A stretch of 38,429 nucleotides of DNA from Planctomycetota bacterium (GCA_018970605.1 JAGWWA010000013.1:1-38429); one strand, 5' to 3'. Counted from the first letter of the stretch, positions 1-9,549 are shown. Notes: generated by a model from the letters alone, not told the origin. Program-made: numbers and translations.

Positions 1-1511
1 TGGATGGCGGGGCCGGTGGCATCGGCGGAGGCCGACAGCCAGACGGTCTTGCCGGGCTCGCTGTACTTGATCGCGTTGTCCACGAGGTTGATGACCGCCT
101 GTTCGAGCAGCGGGCCGTTGACCGCCACCATCAGGTCCGGCGGGCAGTCCACCTCCAGGCGGATCGAACGCTCCGCGGCCCGGGGTCGGCAGTCGTCGGC
201 GGCCGTGACGAGGATTCCCGCGATCTGCTGCGGCTCCAGCGGCAGCTTCCCACTCGTCTCGCTCTGCTCGATCCGCGACAATGCGAGGAGGTCTTCGATG
301 ATCGCCGCGAGCCGGTCGGCCTGACGTGCCACGATGCCCAGAAACCGCCGGGCGTCGTCGGGGGCGTCCAGCGCTCCGTCGAGCAGCGTCTCGACGAAGC
401 CCTTGATCGACGCCACCGGGGTCTTGAGCTCGTGCGACACGTTGGCCACGAAGTCGCGACGGATGTTTTCGAGCCGCTGGACCTCGGTCACGTCGTTGAG
501 CACGATCACCGCGCCGCCGTCCCCCGATGCGTCGCGGAGGGCGGTGCCGCGGAGGCGGATCGTGCGGTCCCGGATGCCGCGGAGCAGGAGGTCGTCCTCG
601 ACCGGATCACGGCAGTCGATGGCGGTGAGCGCGAATCGTCGCAGGTCGGGATTGCGGATCACGTCTTGAATCGGCCGCCCGGCGGCCTGCTCGGCCTCGA
701 CGTCGAGGAGTTCGGCCGCGGCGCGGTTGATGCCGAGGATGCGTCGGCGGCCGTCGATCGCCAGCACGCCCTCGATCATGCTGCCGAGCACGGCCTCCTG
801 CTGGGTGTCCTGTCGGCCGATCGTGAGCCCACGTTCCACCAGCTGCTCGCGGAGCCTGACGAGGGCCGCCGCGATGTCGGCGAACTCGGCCACGTCGGTC
901 GCAGGGGGGTCGGCGCGGACGTCACCCGAGGCCAGCCTCGCGGATGCAGCCCGGAGGCCGTCGACGGGCCGGGCGAGCTGCCGGGCGAGGGCATAGGAGA
1001 TGGCCGCCGCCGCCGCCGTCACGGCCAGGCAGCCGAGCAGCAGGGTTCGCTGCCACTCCGCGAGTTGCCGGTCCGAGTCGGCCGCATCGGCGGTGACGAG
1101 GATCACGCCCGGCGGGCTGGAGCGGACCGGCAGGGCCACCTCAACCGACCGGCGGCCCGACCGGCTGTCGTAGCGGCTGCGACTCACGACGCCGCCGGCG
1201 CGGGCCGCCGCCACGGTCGGATCGTCGTCGCCCGGGTCGCCGGCCGTCGCGTCGAGCAGGCGGCAGTCGATGCGACTCGTGTCCCGCAGTCCGCGGGCCG
1301 CGGACTCGAAGGCGGGCCGGTCGATCAGGCCGGCAGCATCCACCGTCGCCGCGGCGAGTCCGCGACCGGCGTCGGCGAGCCGGTCGCGAAGAGCCGCGTC
1401 CGCCAGCCCGGCGAACTGGATGCTCGCGATCCAACAGGCCGCTGCGGCGGTGGCGGCGACGATCGCAGAACAGCCGGCGAAGACGTGCCAGACAAAGCGG
1501 TTGCGGGGCAT
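1..1511 (-). CDS. phoR: PhoR-like sensor histidine kinase (3' end cut by window)
   Basis: Membrane histidine kinase that would autophosphorylate and pass phosphate to the PhoB-like regulator encoded just upstream. Reading the minus strand from the ATG at 1511 (MPRNRFVWHVFAGC) gives a first membrane segment, an extracytoplasmic stretch, a second membrane segment near RTLLLGCLAV, a HAMP-like segment (ALARQLARPVDGL), a PAS-like domain (GVLAIDGRRRILGINRAA), the dimerisation box SHELKTPVASIKGF with the phosphoacceptor His near base 434, and the N box NLVDNAIKYS near base 70. The G boxes of the ATPase domain lie beyond the window. It lies 143 bp after the regulator on the same strand, so an operon is likely. 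No good Shine-Dalgarno is visible at this start. The PhoR name rests on domain order and neighbour; the stimulus (phosphate or other) is not shown. Confidence 0.88.
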   Translation of the reverse strand, partial: MPRNRFVWHVFAGCSAIVAATAAAACWIASIQFAGLADAALRDRLADAGRGLAAATVDAAGLIDRPAFESAARGLRDTSRIDCRLLDATAGDPGDDDPTVAAARAGGVVSRSRYDSRSGRRSVEVALPVRSSPPGVILVTADAADSDRQLAEWQRTLLLGCLAVTAAAAAISYALARQLARPVDGLRAASARLASGDVRADPPATDVAEFADIAAALVRLREQLVERGLTIGRQDTQQEAVLGSMIEGVLAIDGRRRILGINRAAAELLDVEAEQAAGRPIQDVIRNPDLRRFALTAIDCRDPVEDDLLLRGIRDRTIRLRGTALRDASGDGGAVIVLNDVTEVQRLENIRRDFVANVSHELKTPVASIKGFVETLLDGALDAPDDARRFLGIVARQADRLAAIIEDLLALSRIEQSETSGKLPLEPQQIAGILVTAADDCRPRAAERSIRLEVDCPPDLMVAVNGPLLEQAVINLVDNAIKYSEPGKTVWLSASADATGPAI

Positions 1512-1654
1512 GGTCGGGCGTCGCGCGGCGTGGATGGTGTCGTGGCCCGCCGGAACGTCGCCGTCTGTCAGGGCGGCATGCGGCCGATGCAGCCGCCCAT
1601 CAGTGTGTCACGCGCCAGCGTGTCGGGAAAGCGGCCGCCATGGATGGCCGGCGG

Positions 1655-2434
1655 TCACTTGCGGAGCCGGTAGCCGACGCCGCGGACGGTTTCGACGTAA
1701 TGGCCACAGTCGCCGAGTTTTCGCCGCAGGCCGGCGACCTGCACGTCGACCGACCGCTCGGTGACCGGATAATCGGCCCCCTTCACGGCATCGACGATCT
1801 GCGCCCGGCTGAAGGCCCAGCCGGGCCGTCGGGCGAGGAACGTGAGCAGGGCGAACTCGGTGTACGTGAGGTCGAGCAACCGGCCGGCGAGCGTGGCCTC
1901 GTGGCGGCCGGGGTGAATCGACAGCTCGTGCACGTCGATCGTGGTCTCCTGATCCTCCAGCCGCCGCGCTTCATCGCGACGAAGCAACGCCCTCACCCGC
2001 GCCGAGAGCACGCGGGGGCTGAAGGGCTTGGAGATGTAGTCGTCGGCGCCGCGTTCGAGTCCGGCCACCATGTCGGCCTCCTCGCCTTTCGCGGTGAGCA
2101 TCACGATCAGGATGTCACGGGTCTTGGGGTCGGCCTTGAGCCGCCGGCAGACCTCGAGACCGTCCACCGCCGGCAGCATCAGGTCGAGGACGATGAGGGT
2201 GGGAGGACTGGTGCGGGCGGACCGCAGCGCCTGCTCGCCGCTGCCGACGCACTCCACGTCGTAGCCGTCCTTGGCGAGGTTGTAGCGGACGAGTTCGAGC
2301 AGGTCGTCCTCGTCGTCGACGACGAGGACCCGCGGCTTGTGCGGCTCCTGCGGACCACGGTTCCTGGTGGGCATGTGCATCGCCTCGGCCGAGCGCGTCG
2401 GGTGGCTGTCGGTGGTGATCATAGTCGCCGACAT
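1655..2434 (-). CDS. phoB: PhoB/OmpR-family response regulator
   Basis: DNA-binding response regulator of 259 residues at the longest start. The receiver domain spans about residues 34-150, with the acidic pocket DDED at 40-43, phosphoacceptor Asp84 (VLDLMLP), Thr114 and Lys136 (SKPFSP). A winged-helix output domain follows at about 165-258 (SVDVQVAGLRRKLG, ETVRGVGYRLRK), the OmpR/PhoB type. The start is uncertain. Met21 at base 2374 has GAGG eight bases upstream and leaves a natural short lead into the receiver, so it may be the true start. Met1 at 2434 has GAGG touching the ATG. It is followed by the PhoR-like kinase and preceded by the SNF2 helicase with a 55-bp gap, all on one strand. Assignment to phosphate control is by family resemblance only. 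Confidence 0.92.
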   Translation of the reverse strand: MSATMITTDSHPTRSAEAMHMPTRNRGPQEPHKPRVLVVDDEDDLLELVRYNLAKDGYDVECVGSGEQALRSARTSPPTLIVLDLMLPAVDGLEVCRRLKADPKTRDILIVMLTAKGEEADMVAGLERGADDYISKPFSPRVLSARVRALLRRDEARRLEDQETTIDVHELSIHPGRHEATLAGRLLDLTYTEFALLTFLARRPGWAFSRAQIVDAVKGADYPVTERSVDVQVAGLRRKLGDCGHYVETVRGVGYRLRK

Positions 2435-2489
2435 CCTCGGATCGGATCGTGAGGATTTCGTGAGGGCCGGCGACGAGCGCGAGGGCCGC

Positions 2490-5400
2490 CTACGAGAGCA
2501 GCAGTTCGACGTCCTCGGGCGTGAGGCTCGAGATCATGCTCTCGTCGGCCGCCACGATCGACTCGGCGAGTTCCCGCTTGCGGTCCTGGAGGGCGAGGAT
2601 CTTCTCCTCCACCGTGTCGCGGGCGATCAGCCGGTAGGCGAACACGCGGCGGGTCTGGCCGATGCGGTGGGCGCGGTCCACGGCCTGCGCCTCCACGGCC
2701 GGGTTCCACCAGGGGTCGAGGATGTAGATGTAGTCGGCTGCGGTGAGGTTGAGGCCCTGGCCGCCGGCCTTGAGGCTCACCAGGAACAGCCGGCAGTCCG
2801 GATCCTCCTGGAAGCGGACGACGCGGGCCTGCCGGTCGGTCGTGCGTCCGTCGAGGTATTCGTAGACGGTCTTCTTCTCGTCGAGCCGCCGGCGGAGGAT
2901 CGACAGGAAGCTGGTGAACTGGCTGAACACGAGCACCTTGTGCCCCTCGTCGAGCACCTCTTCGAGCTGCTCGAGCAGCGTGTCGAGCTTGGCACACGAC
3001 TCGTCCACGCGGGAGTGATCGACCAGCCCCTGATGGCAGGCGGTCTGCCGGAGCCGCAGGAGCGCCTCGAGCACGGCGATCCGCGAGCGGCCGATGCCCA
3101 TCCGGCCGATCCGCCCGGCGAGTTCGGCCCGGAAGTGCTCGCGGAGTTCGTCGTAGGCCTTCCGCTGGGTCTCGCCGAGTTCGACGAACAGCGTCTGCTC
3201 GGTCTTCTCCGGGAGATCGGAGAGCACCTGCGCCTTCGTCCGCCGCAGCAGGTAGGGGCGGACGGCGCGGGCCACGACCTCCGCGCTGCCTCGTCCGTCG
3301 GCGAGAAACTTTCTCAGTCGGGCGGCGCTGCCGAGCTGTCCGGGGTTGAGGAACTCGAAGATGCTCCAGAGTTCGCCGATGTGGTTCTCGACCGGCGTGC
3401 CGGTGAGGGCCAGGCGATGGCGGGCTCGCAGCAGCCGGCAGGCCTTCGCCGCCTGGCTGGCCGCGTTCTTGATCGACTGGGCCTCGTCGAGGATCACGTA
3501 GTCGAACTCGGTCTCACGGTGCGCCACGATGTCGCGGCGGAGGGTGCCGTAGGTCGTGATCACGATGTCCCAGTCGGCGAGCGTGCCCGTCTCGTCGGCC
3601 CGTGTCGTGCCGGTGTGGTTGGCGACGCGCAGGCCAGGCGCGAAGCGGCGAGCCTCGTCCATCCAGTTGAAGACGAGGCTGCGGGGCACGATCACGAGCG
3701 TCGGGCGGTGCGGAATGCCGGCGGCGCGGACCGCGGCCTGGCGGCGGGCGAGCAGCGCCAGCACCTGGATCGTCTTGCCGAGACCCATGTCGTCGGCGAG
3801 GCAGCCGCCCAGTCCGAGGGACTCGAGAAACACCAGCCAGCCGAGCCCTTCCCGCTGGTAGTGACGGAGCGTGCCCTGGAAGCCCTCCGGTTCGGGCTCC
3901 GCCTCGGGTCGTTCACCGGCGGCGAGCTGCTCGCGGAGGCGGTCGAATGCCTCGTCCACCGTGGACCTCGGCTGGCCGGCGAGCAGCGCGTCGAGCAGCG
4001 CCATCTGGATGCGGCCGTAGCGGAGCTTGCCGTCGTGCTTCTGCGCGAGCGCCGCCATGGGCGCGAGTTCCTGCGCGAACGTGTCGGGCAGGATCCCGAT
4101 CGAGCCGTCGGGCAGTTCGACCGACCGGCTGCCGCGAGCGATCGCCTCGAGCAGGGCCGGCAGATCGGCCGTCACGCCGCCGAAGTCGATGGCCGCGGAG
4201 AGTTCGAACCAGTCGATGCCGCTGGTGACGTTCCAGGCGACGCTGCCGGCGGGCCGGTAGCGGCGGCCTGCGACCTCGACGAGCCAGCCGGTGGCGGCGA
4301 GCTGCGACACCGAGGTGTCGAGCCTGTTGCGCGGGATTTCGACGTGGTGGGCGGCGGGCGAGCCATCGAGTGACTGGCCGCGGGCCGCGGTGGCGCCGTG
4401 CCGCGGCAAGAGCGCGAGTGCCTCGCGCTCTGCGGCCCGGTCGCGACGGACGAAGACGCGGTGCGTGGCGTCGGCGGCGCCCCCCGCCGGATCGTCGGCG
4501 GCGATCGAAAGGCCCGCGTAGTCGAACCAGATCCGGCCGGCGAGATGCACGCGGGGCTGTGCCCGTCGCCGCTCTCCCGGCTCTGCGTCGAGCGACACGG
4601 CGGGCGAGTCGTCGAGCACGAGCTTGGGGCGGGGCGCGCCCGATTCGATTCGCCAGCCGGTCCAGGCGGGCAGGACGAGCCGCGGCACATCGGCGAGGAG
4701 CGCGAGCCGCTCGATCAGGCCGTCGACCTGAGCTCCGGCCACCTCGATCGGGCCCCGGCGTTCGAACTGTTCGAGCCAGCCCGACGAGATTCCGCCAGTG
4801 TCGCCGTCGTCGATGGCCTTGAGCCGCGCGATGCGATCGGCAAAGACCACGAGCCCGGCCCGGAGGACCGCCTTCGGCTCGCTGAGGTTCTTGCGCTGGC
4901 TTCCCCGGACGAGCATGCCGCGCAGGGTGGCCTTCGCCGGCCGCGGCAGGGCGTCGTCATCGCCGTCGTTCCGGCCCTTCGCCGGCCTGAGGTCGTCGTC
5001 ATCGGGCTCGAGCACGAAGGCGAACTCCCACGGCTGGCCGCCGTCCCACGTCATCGGCACGACCCGCTCGGGGTCTCGGCGGGGTTCCGGCTGCACCACG
5101 AGCCGCCCGGTTTCGCAGAGCATCGCGAGATGGGTGGCCGCCGACCGCGGGCTGACCACGATCCGAACGATCGACCTCCGCTCGACCGGGTCAGGCAGCC
5201 CGTGGCCGCCTGCAACCGTCGCCCCGACGAGCTGCTCGACGATCAGCCGTTCCTGGGGGTCGAGCTGATCGAGCTCGACCTCTTCGGGGCCGAGGACGAC
5301 CGGTCGTGGTCGGCCGGTGGCGTTGCCGGCGACGTCGAGCTGCATGCGGGCCGGCACCAGAACCGCGGCCCGTGCCTCCGACGATGCCCCGAGGTCGAGG

Positions 5401-5984
5401 AGGAAGACGAGCGCCCCACCGGCACGTCGCTGGTCCGGGATCGAGAGGCCGTGGGCGCGGACGGCCGGTTCGACGAGCCGCCGCCGCTCTTCGAGTTCCG
5501 TCGCCCAGGCCGGGAGCCGTTGGCCACCGCGGCGGATCGCCGGCGGGGGCGTCCACGTCGGCACGGCCGCGGCGGCGGCATCAGCGCCCTGATCGCCGTC
5601 GTCCGCGTCGTCGGTCGCTTCGTCATCGGCCGCTTCGATCTCCGGAACGTCGTCGGCCACGATGTCGAGCGTGACCGGCGTCTGGTCGTGGATGCCCGAG
5701 AGCAGGCGGCGGCGATCGACCTCGAGCAGCACGGCGGCGAGCACGGCGCAGGGAAGGCCGGCGCGGCCGGCGGTGGTGGTGCAGCGGGTCTCGAGGGTCA
5801 TGCCGCCGCGGCGATGGGCCGACAGCTCCAGCTGCACCTCGTGTTCATCGCCGTCGTCCCCGACGACGGTGGCCCGCACCTGCCCCACTCTCGGGCAGGC
5901 GACGGAGGCGGGGGTGATCGTGCGGGCCTTGGCGACGTCGGCCGAGGGGAAGAGGTGAAAGAGACGCTGCTCGAGGGTCTTCAT
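2490..5984 (-). CDS. SNF2/RapA-family DEAD-like helicase with degenerate SWIM motif
   Basis: Large Swi2/Snf2 ATPase of 1164 residues, expected to move along or remodel nucleoprotein on DNA using ATP. Seen in order: an N-terminal region with a SWIM-like stretch (RCTTTAGRAGLPC) lacking the full CxC...CxH set, an acidic low-complexity linker (EIEAADDEATDDADDGD), a long middle domain, then the motor. Motor motifs are Walker A DDMGLGKT, DEAQ box (VILDEAQSIKN), motif III LTGTPVENHIGELW, and in the second lobe KVLVFSQFTSF, LKAGGQGLNLTAAD and the arginine-finger motif VDRAHRIGQTRRV. I chose Met at 5984 (MKTLEQRLFHLFPSADV); the open frame extends 24 codons further to 6056 but reads as Arg/Ala-rich non-family sequence. 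Such bacterial proteins are often called DEAD/DEAH or SNF2 helicases; the target is unknown. Confidence 0.93.
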   Translation of the reverse strand: MKTLEQRLFHLFPSADVAKARTITPASVACPRVGQVRATVVGDDGDEHEVQLELSAHRRGGMTLETRCTTTAGRAGLPCAVLAAVLLEVDRRRLLSGIHDQTPVTLDIVADDVPEIEAADDEATDDADDGDQGADAAAAAVPTWTPPPAIRRGGQRLPAWATELEERRRLVEPAVRAHGLSIPDQRRAGGALVFLLDLGASSEARAAVLVPARMQLDVAGNATGRPRPVVLGPEEVELDQLDPQERLIVEQLVGATVAGGHGLPDPVERRSIVRIVVSPRSAATHLAMLCETGRLVVQPEPRRDPERVVPMTWDGGQPWEFAFVLEPDDDDLRPAKGRNDGDDDALPRPAKATLRGMLVRGSQRKNLSEPKAVLRAGLVVFADRIARLKAIDDGDTGGISSGWLEQFERRGPIEVAGAQVDGLIERLALLADVPRLVLPAWTGWRIESGAPRPKLVLDDSPAVSLDAEPGERRRAQPRVHLAGRIWFDYAGLSIAADDPAGGAADATHRVFVRRDRAAEREALALLPRHGATAARGQSLDGSPAAHHVEIPRNRLDTSVSQLAATGWLVEVAGRRYRPAGSVAWNVTSGIDWFELSAAIDFGGVTADLPALLEAIARGSRSVELPDGSIGILPDTFAQELAPMAALAQKHDGKLRYGRIQMALLDALLAGQPRSTVDEAFDRLREQLAAGERPEAEPEPEGFQGTLRHYQREGLGWLVFLESLGLGGCLADDMGLGKTIQVLALLARRQAAVRAAGIPHRPTLVIVPRSLVFNWMDEARRFAPGLRVANHTGTTRADETGTLADWDIVITTYGTLRRDIVAHRETEFDYVILDEAQSIKNAASQAAKACRLLRARHRLALTGTPVENHIGELWSIFEFLNPGQLGSAARLRKFLADGRGSAEVVARAVRPYLLRRTKAQVLSDLPEKTEQTLFVELGETQRKAYDELREHFRAELAGRIGRMGIGRSRIAVLEALLRLRQTACHQGLVDHSRVDESCAKLDTLLEQLEEVLDEGHKVLVFSQFTSFLSILRRRLDEKKTVYEYLDGRTTDRQARVVRFQEDPDCRLFLVSLKAGGQGLNLTAADYIYILDPWWNPAVEAQAVDRAHRIGQTRRVFAYRLIARDTVEEKILALQDRKRELAESIVAADESMISSLTPEDVELLLS

Positions 5985-6122
5985 GCTGCCGGTTCGGAGG
6001 GTCGAAAGACACGCTGCGGCGAACCGGACCCACGCGGGGCCCCGCGGGCGCAGCACGTTGTTGTACCCCGCCGAAGCCGCGTTTGGCGAGGGCGGGCGTC
6101 GTGGGCACCGCGGACGGCGCGA

Positions 6123-7172
6123 TCAGCCCCCCTTCACCGTGGCCACGAGTTCCAGCACGTTCTCGACCGGCGTGTTCGGCAGGATGCCGTGGCCAAGGTT
6201 GAAGATGTGGCCCGGCCGGCCCGCGGCGCGGGCGAGCACTTCCCGCGTTCGGCGGCGAACGGTGTCGCGATCGGTGAGCAGGACGATCGGCTCGAGGTTG
6301 CCCTGCACCGCACGATCGTGGCCGACGGCGGCCCAGCCCGCGTCGAGGTCGATCCGCCAGTCGATCCCGATCACCGAACCGCCGGCGTCGCGCAACAGCG
6401 GCAGCAGGGCGGGGTTGCCGGTCGCGAAGTGGATCGTCGGCACCCGCTTCGCCGCCGCCGCCAACGCCGTGCGGCTGTGCGGGAGCACGTAGCGGCGGTA
6501 GTCGTCGGGGCCGAGGCAGCCGACCCAGCTGTCGAACAACTGCACCACCTCGGCGCCGGCGTCGATCTGCGCCACGAGGTAGCGGCTCACCCCGCGGGCG
6601 AGCCTGTCCATCAGATCGTGCCACGCCGACTCGTGCCGGTACATGAACTGCTTGGTGAGCAGCCAGGCCTTGCTCGTGCCTCCCTCGATGCAATAGCCGG
6701 CAAGCGTGAAGGGGGCGCCGGCGAACCCGATCACGGGAATCGAGGTGTCGAGGCCGGCCCGCGTCGCCCTCACGGTATCCATCACGAAGCCGAGGCGGTC
6801 GATGTCGTCGAGCTCCCGCACGCGGCCCACGTCGTCGGGCGAACGCACGGGGTTGTGGATCACCGGACCTTCGCCGTGGGCGAACTCGAGGTCGAGCCCC
6901 ATCGGCTCGAGGATCGGGAGGAGATCGCTGAAGATGATCGCCGCATCGACACCGAGCCGCGCGACGGTCGCGATCATGACCTCGGCGGCGAGCCGCGGCG
7001 TCTTGCAGAGTTCGAGAAACCCGACCTTGTCGCGGATGGCCCGGTATTCCGGGAGGTAGCGGCCCGCCTGCCGCATGAGCCAGACTGGCGTCCGTTCCAC
7101 CGGTTCCAGGCGGCAGGCCCGCAGCAGCAGCGGGGCGGCGGACGGCGGCGACAAGATGGAAGCGGCAGGCAT
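6123..7172 (-). CDS. hemE: Uroporphyrinogen decarboxylase
   Basis: Cytosolic enzyme that removes four acetate carboxyls from uroporphyrinogen III to give coproporphyrinogen III in haem synthesis. The 349-residue product has the usual length. It carries signature one (PVWLMRQAGRYLPEYR), the catalytic Asp segment IFSDLLPI, signature two (IGFAGAPFTLAGYCIEGG), and the C-terminal GHGILPNTPVENV. The frame is open far upstream, to about 8093, but family similarity begins at about MPAASILSPPSAAP, so Met at 7172 is chosen; MARVGHILAPM at 7202 is a possible alternative. It is divergent from hemX-hemA with 87 bp between starts, grouping three tetrapyrrole genes and allowing shared control. Nothing unusual is seen. 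Confidence 0.96.
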   Translation of the reverse strand: MPAASILSPPSAAPLLLRACRLEPVERTPVWLMRQAGRYLPEYRAIRDKVGFLELCKTPRLAAEVMIATVARLGVDAAIIFSDLLPILEPMGLDLEFAHGEGPVIHNPVRSPDDVGRVRELDDIDRLGFVMDTVRATRAGLDTSIPVIGFAGAPFTLAGYCIEGGTSKAWLLTKQFMYRHESAWHDLMDRLARGVSRYLVAQIDAGAEVVQLFDSWVGCLGPDDYRRYVLPHSRTALAAAAKRVPTIHFATGNPALLPLLRDAGGSVIGIDWRIDLDAGWAAVGHDRAVQGNLEPIVLLTDRDTVRRRTREVLARAAGRPGHIFNLGHGILPNTPVENVLELVATVKGG

Positions 7173-7259
7173 CGGGGCGAGTATATGCCCGACCCGGGCC
7201 ATCCGCAGGACGGGTTTCGCAACTACACTACAGCAATTCACGATCCGTCCGGGCGTCGC

Positions 7260-8138
7260 ATGGCCGCATTTCTTTCCGGCATCTCCATCGTCTGCTTTGC
7301 GGCGAGCTACGCCGTGGCGCTCGCGTGCGAGGCGTCGCGGCTTGCCTTCCGCTCCGGCGTTCGCGGGGCGGCGATGGTGGCCTTCGCGGCGGCGGGGCTC
7401 TTCGCCCACACGCTGTTCCTCGTCTGGCGTGCCGTGGATGGCGGCGCGGCGCCACTCTCGAGCCCCTTTGACTGGTATCTGCTGGCGGCCTGGCTGCTGG
7501 CGGCCGGCTATCTCTGGCTCACGATCGCCAATCCTCGGACGCCGGTGGGCCTGTTCCTGCTCCCCATCGTGCTCGGTCTCGTCGGTGCCGCGACGCTCGC
7601 CAGCCGCGTGCCGTTTCTTCACGATTCGGCGTCGCTCTTCTGGGGGCGGATCCACGGCGGGCTGCTCCTGGTGTGCAGCGTGAGCGTGGTGCTCGGGGCC
7701 ATCGCCGGCCTGATGTGGCTCATCCAGGCCGGCCGCCTCGCCCGCAAGGAGGCGCCGGTTCGCGGCTTCCGCATGCCGAGTCTCGAGCGGTTGGCCAGCA
7801 TCACGGCCCGCACGCCGATGATCGCGGCCTGGGCCGCAGCGGCCGGCTTCGCCTCGGGCATCGTGCTCAACGCGGTCAACCGCCGGCGCGGCCTGCTGGA
7901 GACCGTCCCCTGGACCGATCCGGTGGTGCTGCGGATGGCCGTCGTGGTCGTCTGGCTGGTGATCGCCGCACGGATCGCCGCGGCTGCGCGGCGAAGGCCG
8001 GACGGCGGCCGGACAACTGCCCAGCTGGCGCTGGTGAGTCTGGTCGTGCTCGTGGCCAGCATCGCCTGGGGCGTGCTCGGCGAGACGCAGCATGGCAGGC
8101 CGGCGACGCTGCAGGCTGCGGCCGGGGAGTCGCCATGA
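7260..8138 (+). CDS. hemX: HemX/CcsA-like cytochrome c assembly membrane protein
   Basis: Integral membrane protein of 292 residues with about eight hydrophobic segments, beginning MAAFLSGISIVCFAASYAVAL. The pattern, with conserved Trp and His residues such as FWGRIHGGLLLV, resembles the cytochrome c assembly (CcsA/CcmC/HemX) domain. In many bacteria such a gene precedes hemA and influences glutamyl-tRNA reductase level or haem handling. Here its stop overlaps the hemA start by four bases (ATGA at 8135-8138), so the two are translationally coupled. The haem-binding WWD motif of true CcsA is not evident, which favours the HemX subgroup. The family assignment is fairly secure; the exact role is inferred from its position. 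Confidence 0.85.
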   Translation: MAAFLSGISIVCFAASYAVALACEASRLAFRSGVRGAAMVAFAAAGLFAHTLFLVWRAVDGGAAPLSSPFDWYLLAAWLLAAGYLWLTIANPRTPVGLFLLPIVLGLVGAATLASRVPFLHDSASLFWGRIHGGLLLVCSVSVVLGAIAGLMWLIQAGRLARKEAPVRGFRMPSLERLASITARTPMIAAWAAAAGFASGIVLNAVNRRRGLLETVPWTDPVVLRMAVVVVWLVIAARIAAAARRRPDGGRTTAQLALVSLVVLVASIAWGVLGETQHGRPATLQAAAGESP

Positions 8139-9409
8139 CGCTTGCCCTGGTTGGAGGCACGCATCGCACGGTGCCGCTGGCGCTGCGGGAGCGGCTCGCC
8201 TTCTCAGCGGAGCAGGCCGCCGAGGCGCTGGCGCGGTTTCGCGACCGCTTTCCCGGTCGCGAGGGCGTGCTCCTCTCCACCTGCAATCGTGTCGAGTTTT
8301 ACGCTGCGGGCGAAAACGCCGCCGCGGCGCCGCCGCCCGAGCAGCTCGTGTCGTTCCTCGCCGAATGCAGGGGGATCGACGCTGCGGCGCTCGGGCCGCT
8401 GCTCGCCCGCGAGCACGACGATGCGGTCGTGCGGCACCTGTTCGGCGTGGCGGCGGGCCTCGACAGCATGGTGCTCGGCGAGCCGCAGATCCTCGCGCAG
8501 GTCAAGCAGGCCTGGGCGATCGCGCAGGACAGCCAGACGTCGGGGCCGCTCACGGCCGGGCTGTTCCAGGCGGCTCTGCGAACCGCTAAACGAGTCGCTT
8601 CGGAGACGGCGCTCGGCCGGGAGCGGGTCTCGATCCCGAGCGTGGCGGTGGCCGACTTTGCCAGCGGCGTCTTCGAGCGGTTTGACGACAAGCGGGTGTT
8701 GCTGGTGGGCGCGGGCAAGATGGCGGCGGAGACGCTGAGGTATCTCCGCGAGGCCGGCACTCGGGACGTGGTGATCGTGAACCGGACGGCGGCCCGGGCC
8801 GACGATCTGGCCGCCCGCGTCGATGCCCGGCCGGCGGCGTTCGAGCGTCTGGACCGGGAACTCGTCGCCGCCGACCTCGTGGTGAGCACGACCGGGGCGA
8901 GCAATCACGTCGTGCCGCTCGAGCTCTTTGTTCGTGTGGAACCGCTGCGCGAGGGGAGGCCGCTGGTGGTGCTCGACCTCGCGGTGCCACGAGACTTCGA
9001 TCCCCGAATCGGCGAGCGGCCGGGTGTTTGGCTCTACTGCATCGACGACCTGGCCGCGGCGTGCGAGGCGAACCGCAAGAGCCGGCAGCGGGAGATGCCC
9101 AGGGCGCTGGCGATCGTCGATGAGGAGGCCCGCCGCTTCATGGGCGACATGCACCATCGCACCACGGCACCGGTGATCGAGCAGCTGCGGGCGGGCTGGA
9201 CGGAAACAGGCGAGGCGGAACTGGACCGACTCTTTCGGCGGCTGCCCCATCTCGCGGAAGCGGATCGCGAGGAGATCCGCCAGGCGTTCGACCGGTATGC
9301 GGCGAAGATGCTCCACCCGCCGCTCGCCTCGCTCCGCAGCGAGAGTCACTCCGGGCCGCCTCACGGGCTGCTCGACGCGCTCAAGCGGCTCTTCAATCTT
9401 CAGGATTGA
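8135..9409 (+). CDS. hemA: Glutamyl-tRNA reductase
   Basis: First committed enzyme of the C5 pathway: it reduces the glutamate on tRNA-Glu to glutamate-1-semialdehyde with NADPH. The 424-residue product matches the family length. Visible features are the N-terminal catalytic domain with Cys50 in LLSTCNRVEFY, the region FGVAAGLDSMVLGEPQILAQVK, the NADPH-binding motif LLVGAGKMAAETL, VVSTTGASNHV, LDLAVPRDFDP, and a C-terminal helical dimerisation tail. The ATG overlaps the hemX stop. A 16-bp near-direct repeat (9399-9414 and 9415-9430) spans its stop codon. Together with divergent hemE it makes a small haem-synthesis locus. Confidence 0.97.
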   Translation: MTLALVGGTHRTVPLALRERLAFSAEQAAEALARFRDRFPGREGVLLSTCNRVEFYAAGENAAAAPPPEQLVSFLAECRGIDAAALGPLLAREHDDAVVRHLFGVAAGLDSMVLGEPQILAQVKQAWAIAQDSQTSGPLTAGLFQAALRTAKRVASETALGRERVSIPSVAVADFASGVFERFDDKRVLLVGAGKMAAETLRYLREAGTRDVVIVNRTAARADDLAARVDARPAAFERLDRELVAADLVVSTTGASNHVVPLELFVRVEPLREGRPLVVLDLAVPRDFDPRIGERPGVWLYCIDDLAAACEANRKSRQREMPRALAIVDEEARRFMGDMHHRTTAPVIEQLRAGWTETGEAELDRLFRRLPHLAEADREEIRQAFDRYAAKMLHPPLASLRSESHSGPPHGLLDALKRLFNLQD

Positions 9410-9430
9410 CTCGCTTCAGGATTGAGTCGC
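9399..9430. repeat. 16-bp tandem direct repeat across the hemA stop
   Basis: TTCAGGATTGACTCGC at 9399-9414 is repeated at 9415-9430 with one change (C to G at the twelfth base). The first copy contains the hemA stop codon TGA (9407-9409), and the second starts immediately after. This looks like a small duplication at the 3' end of the gene; no function is evident. Confidence 0.8.
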
Positions 9431-9549
9431 ATGGCTATTCCAGTCGCTGCTTCTCGCAGGCGGCTCGGCGACGATGGCCCGTGTCGAGTACCACGGCCGT
9501 GGGCGGAACGACAGGGTGGTTGATCGCGGCGGCTCAGTAAGTTATCCAA

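Noticed and set aside
2337-4373. Long plus-strand open frame opposite the helicase
   Set aside because: Antisense to conserved helicase motifs, with no recognisable domain and a composition expected from the opposite strand.
4398-8138. A 1246-codon open frame on the plus strand across the helicase and hemE genes
   Set aside because: Only its last 292 codons (from 7260) form a real protein, the HemX-like gene. The rest is antisense to two well-recognised genes and consists of Arg/Ala/Gly/Val-rich sequence typical of GC-rich shadows.
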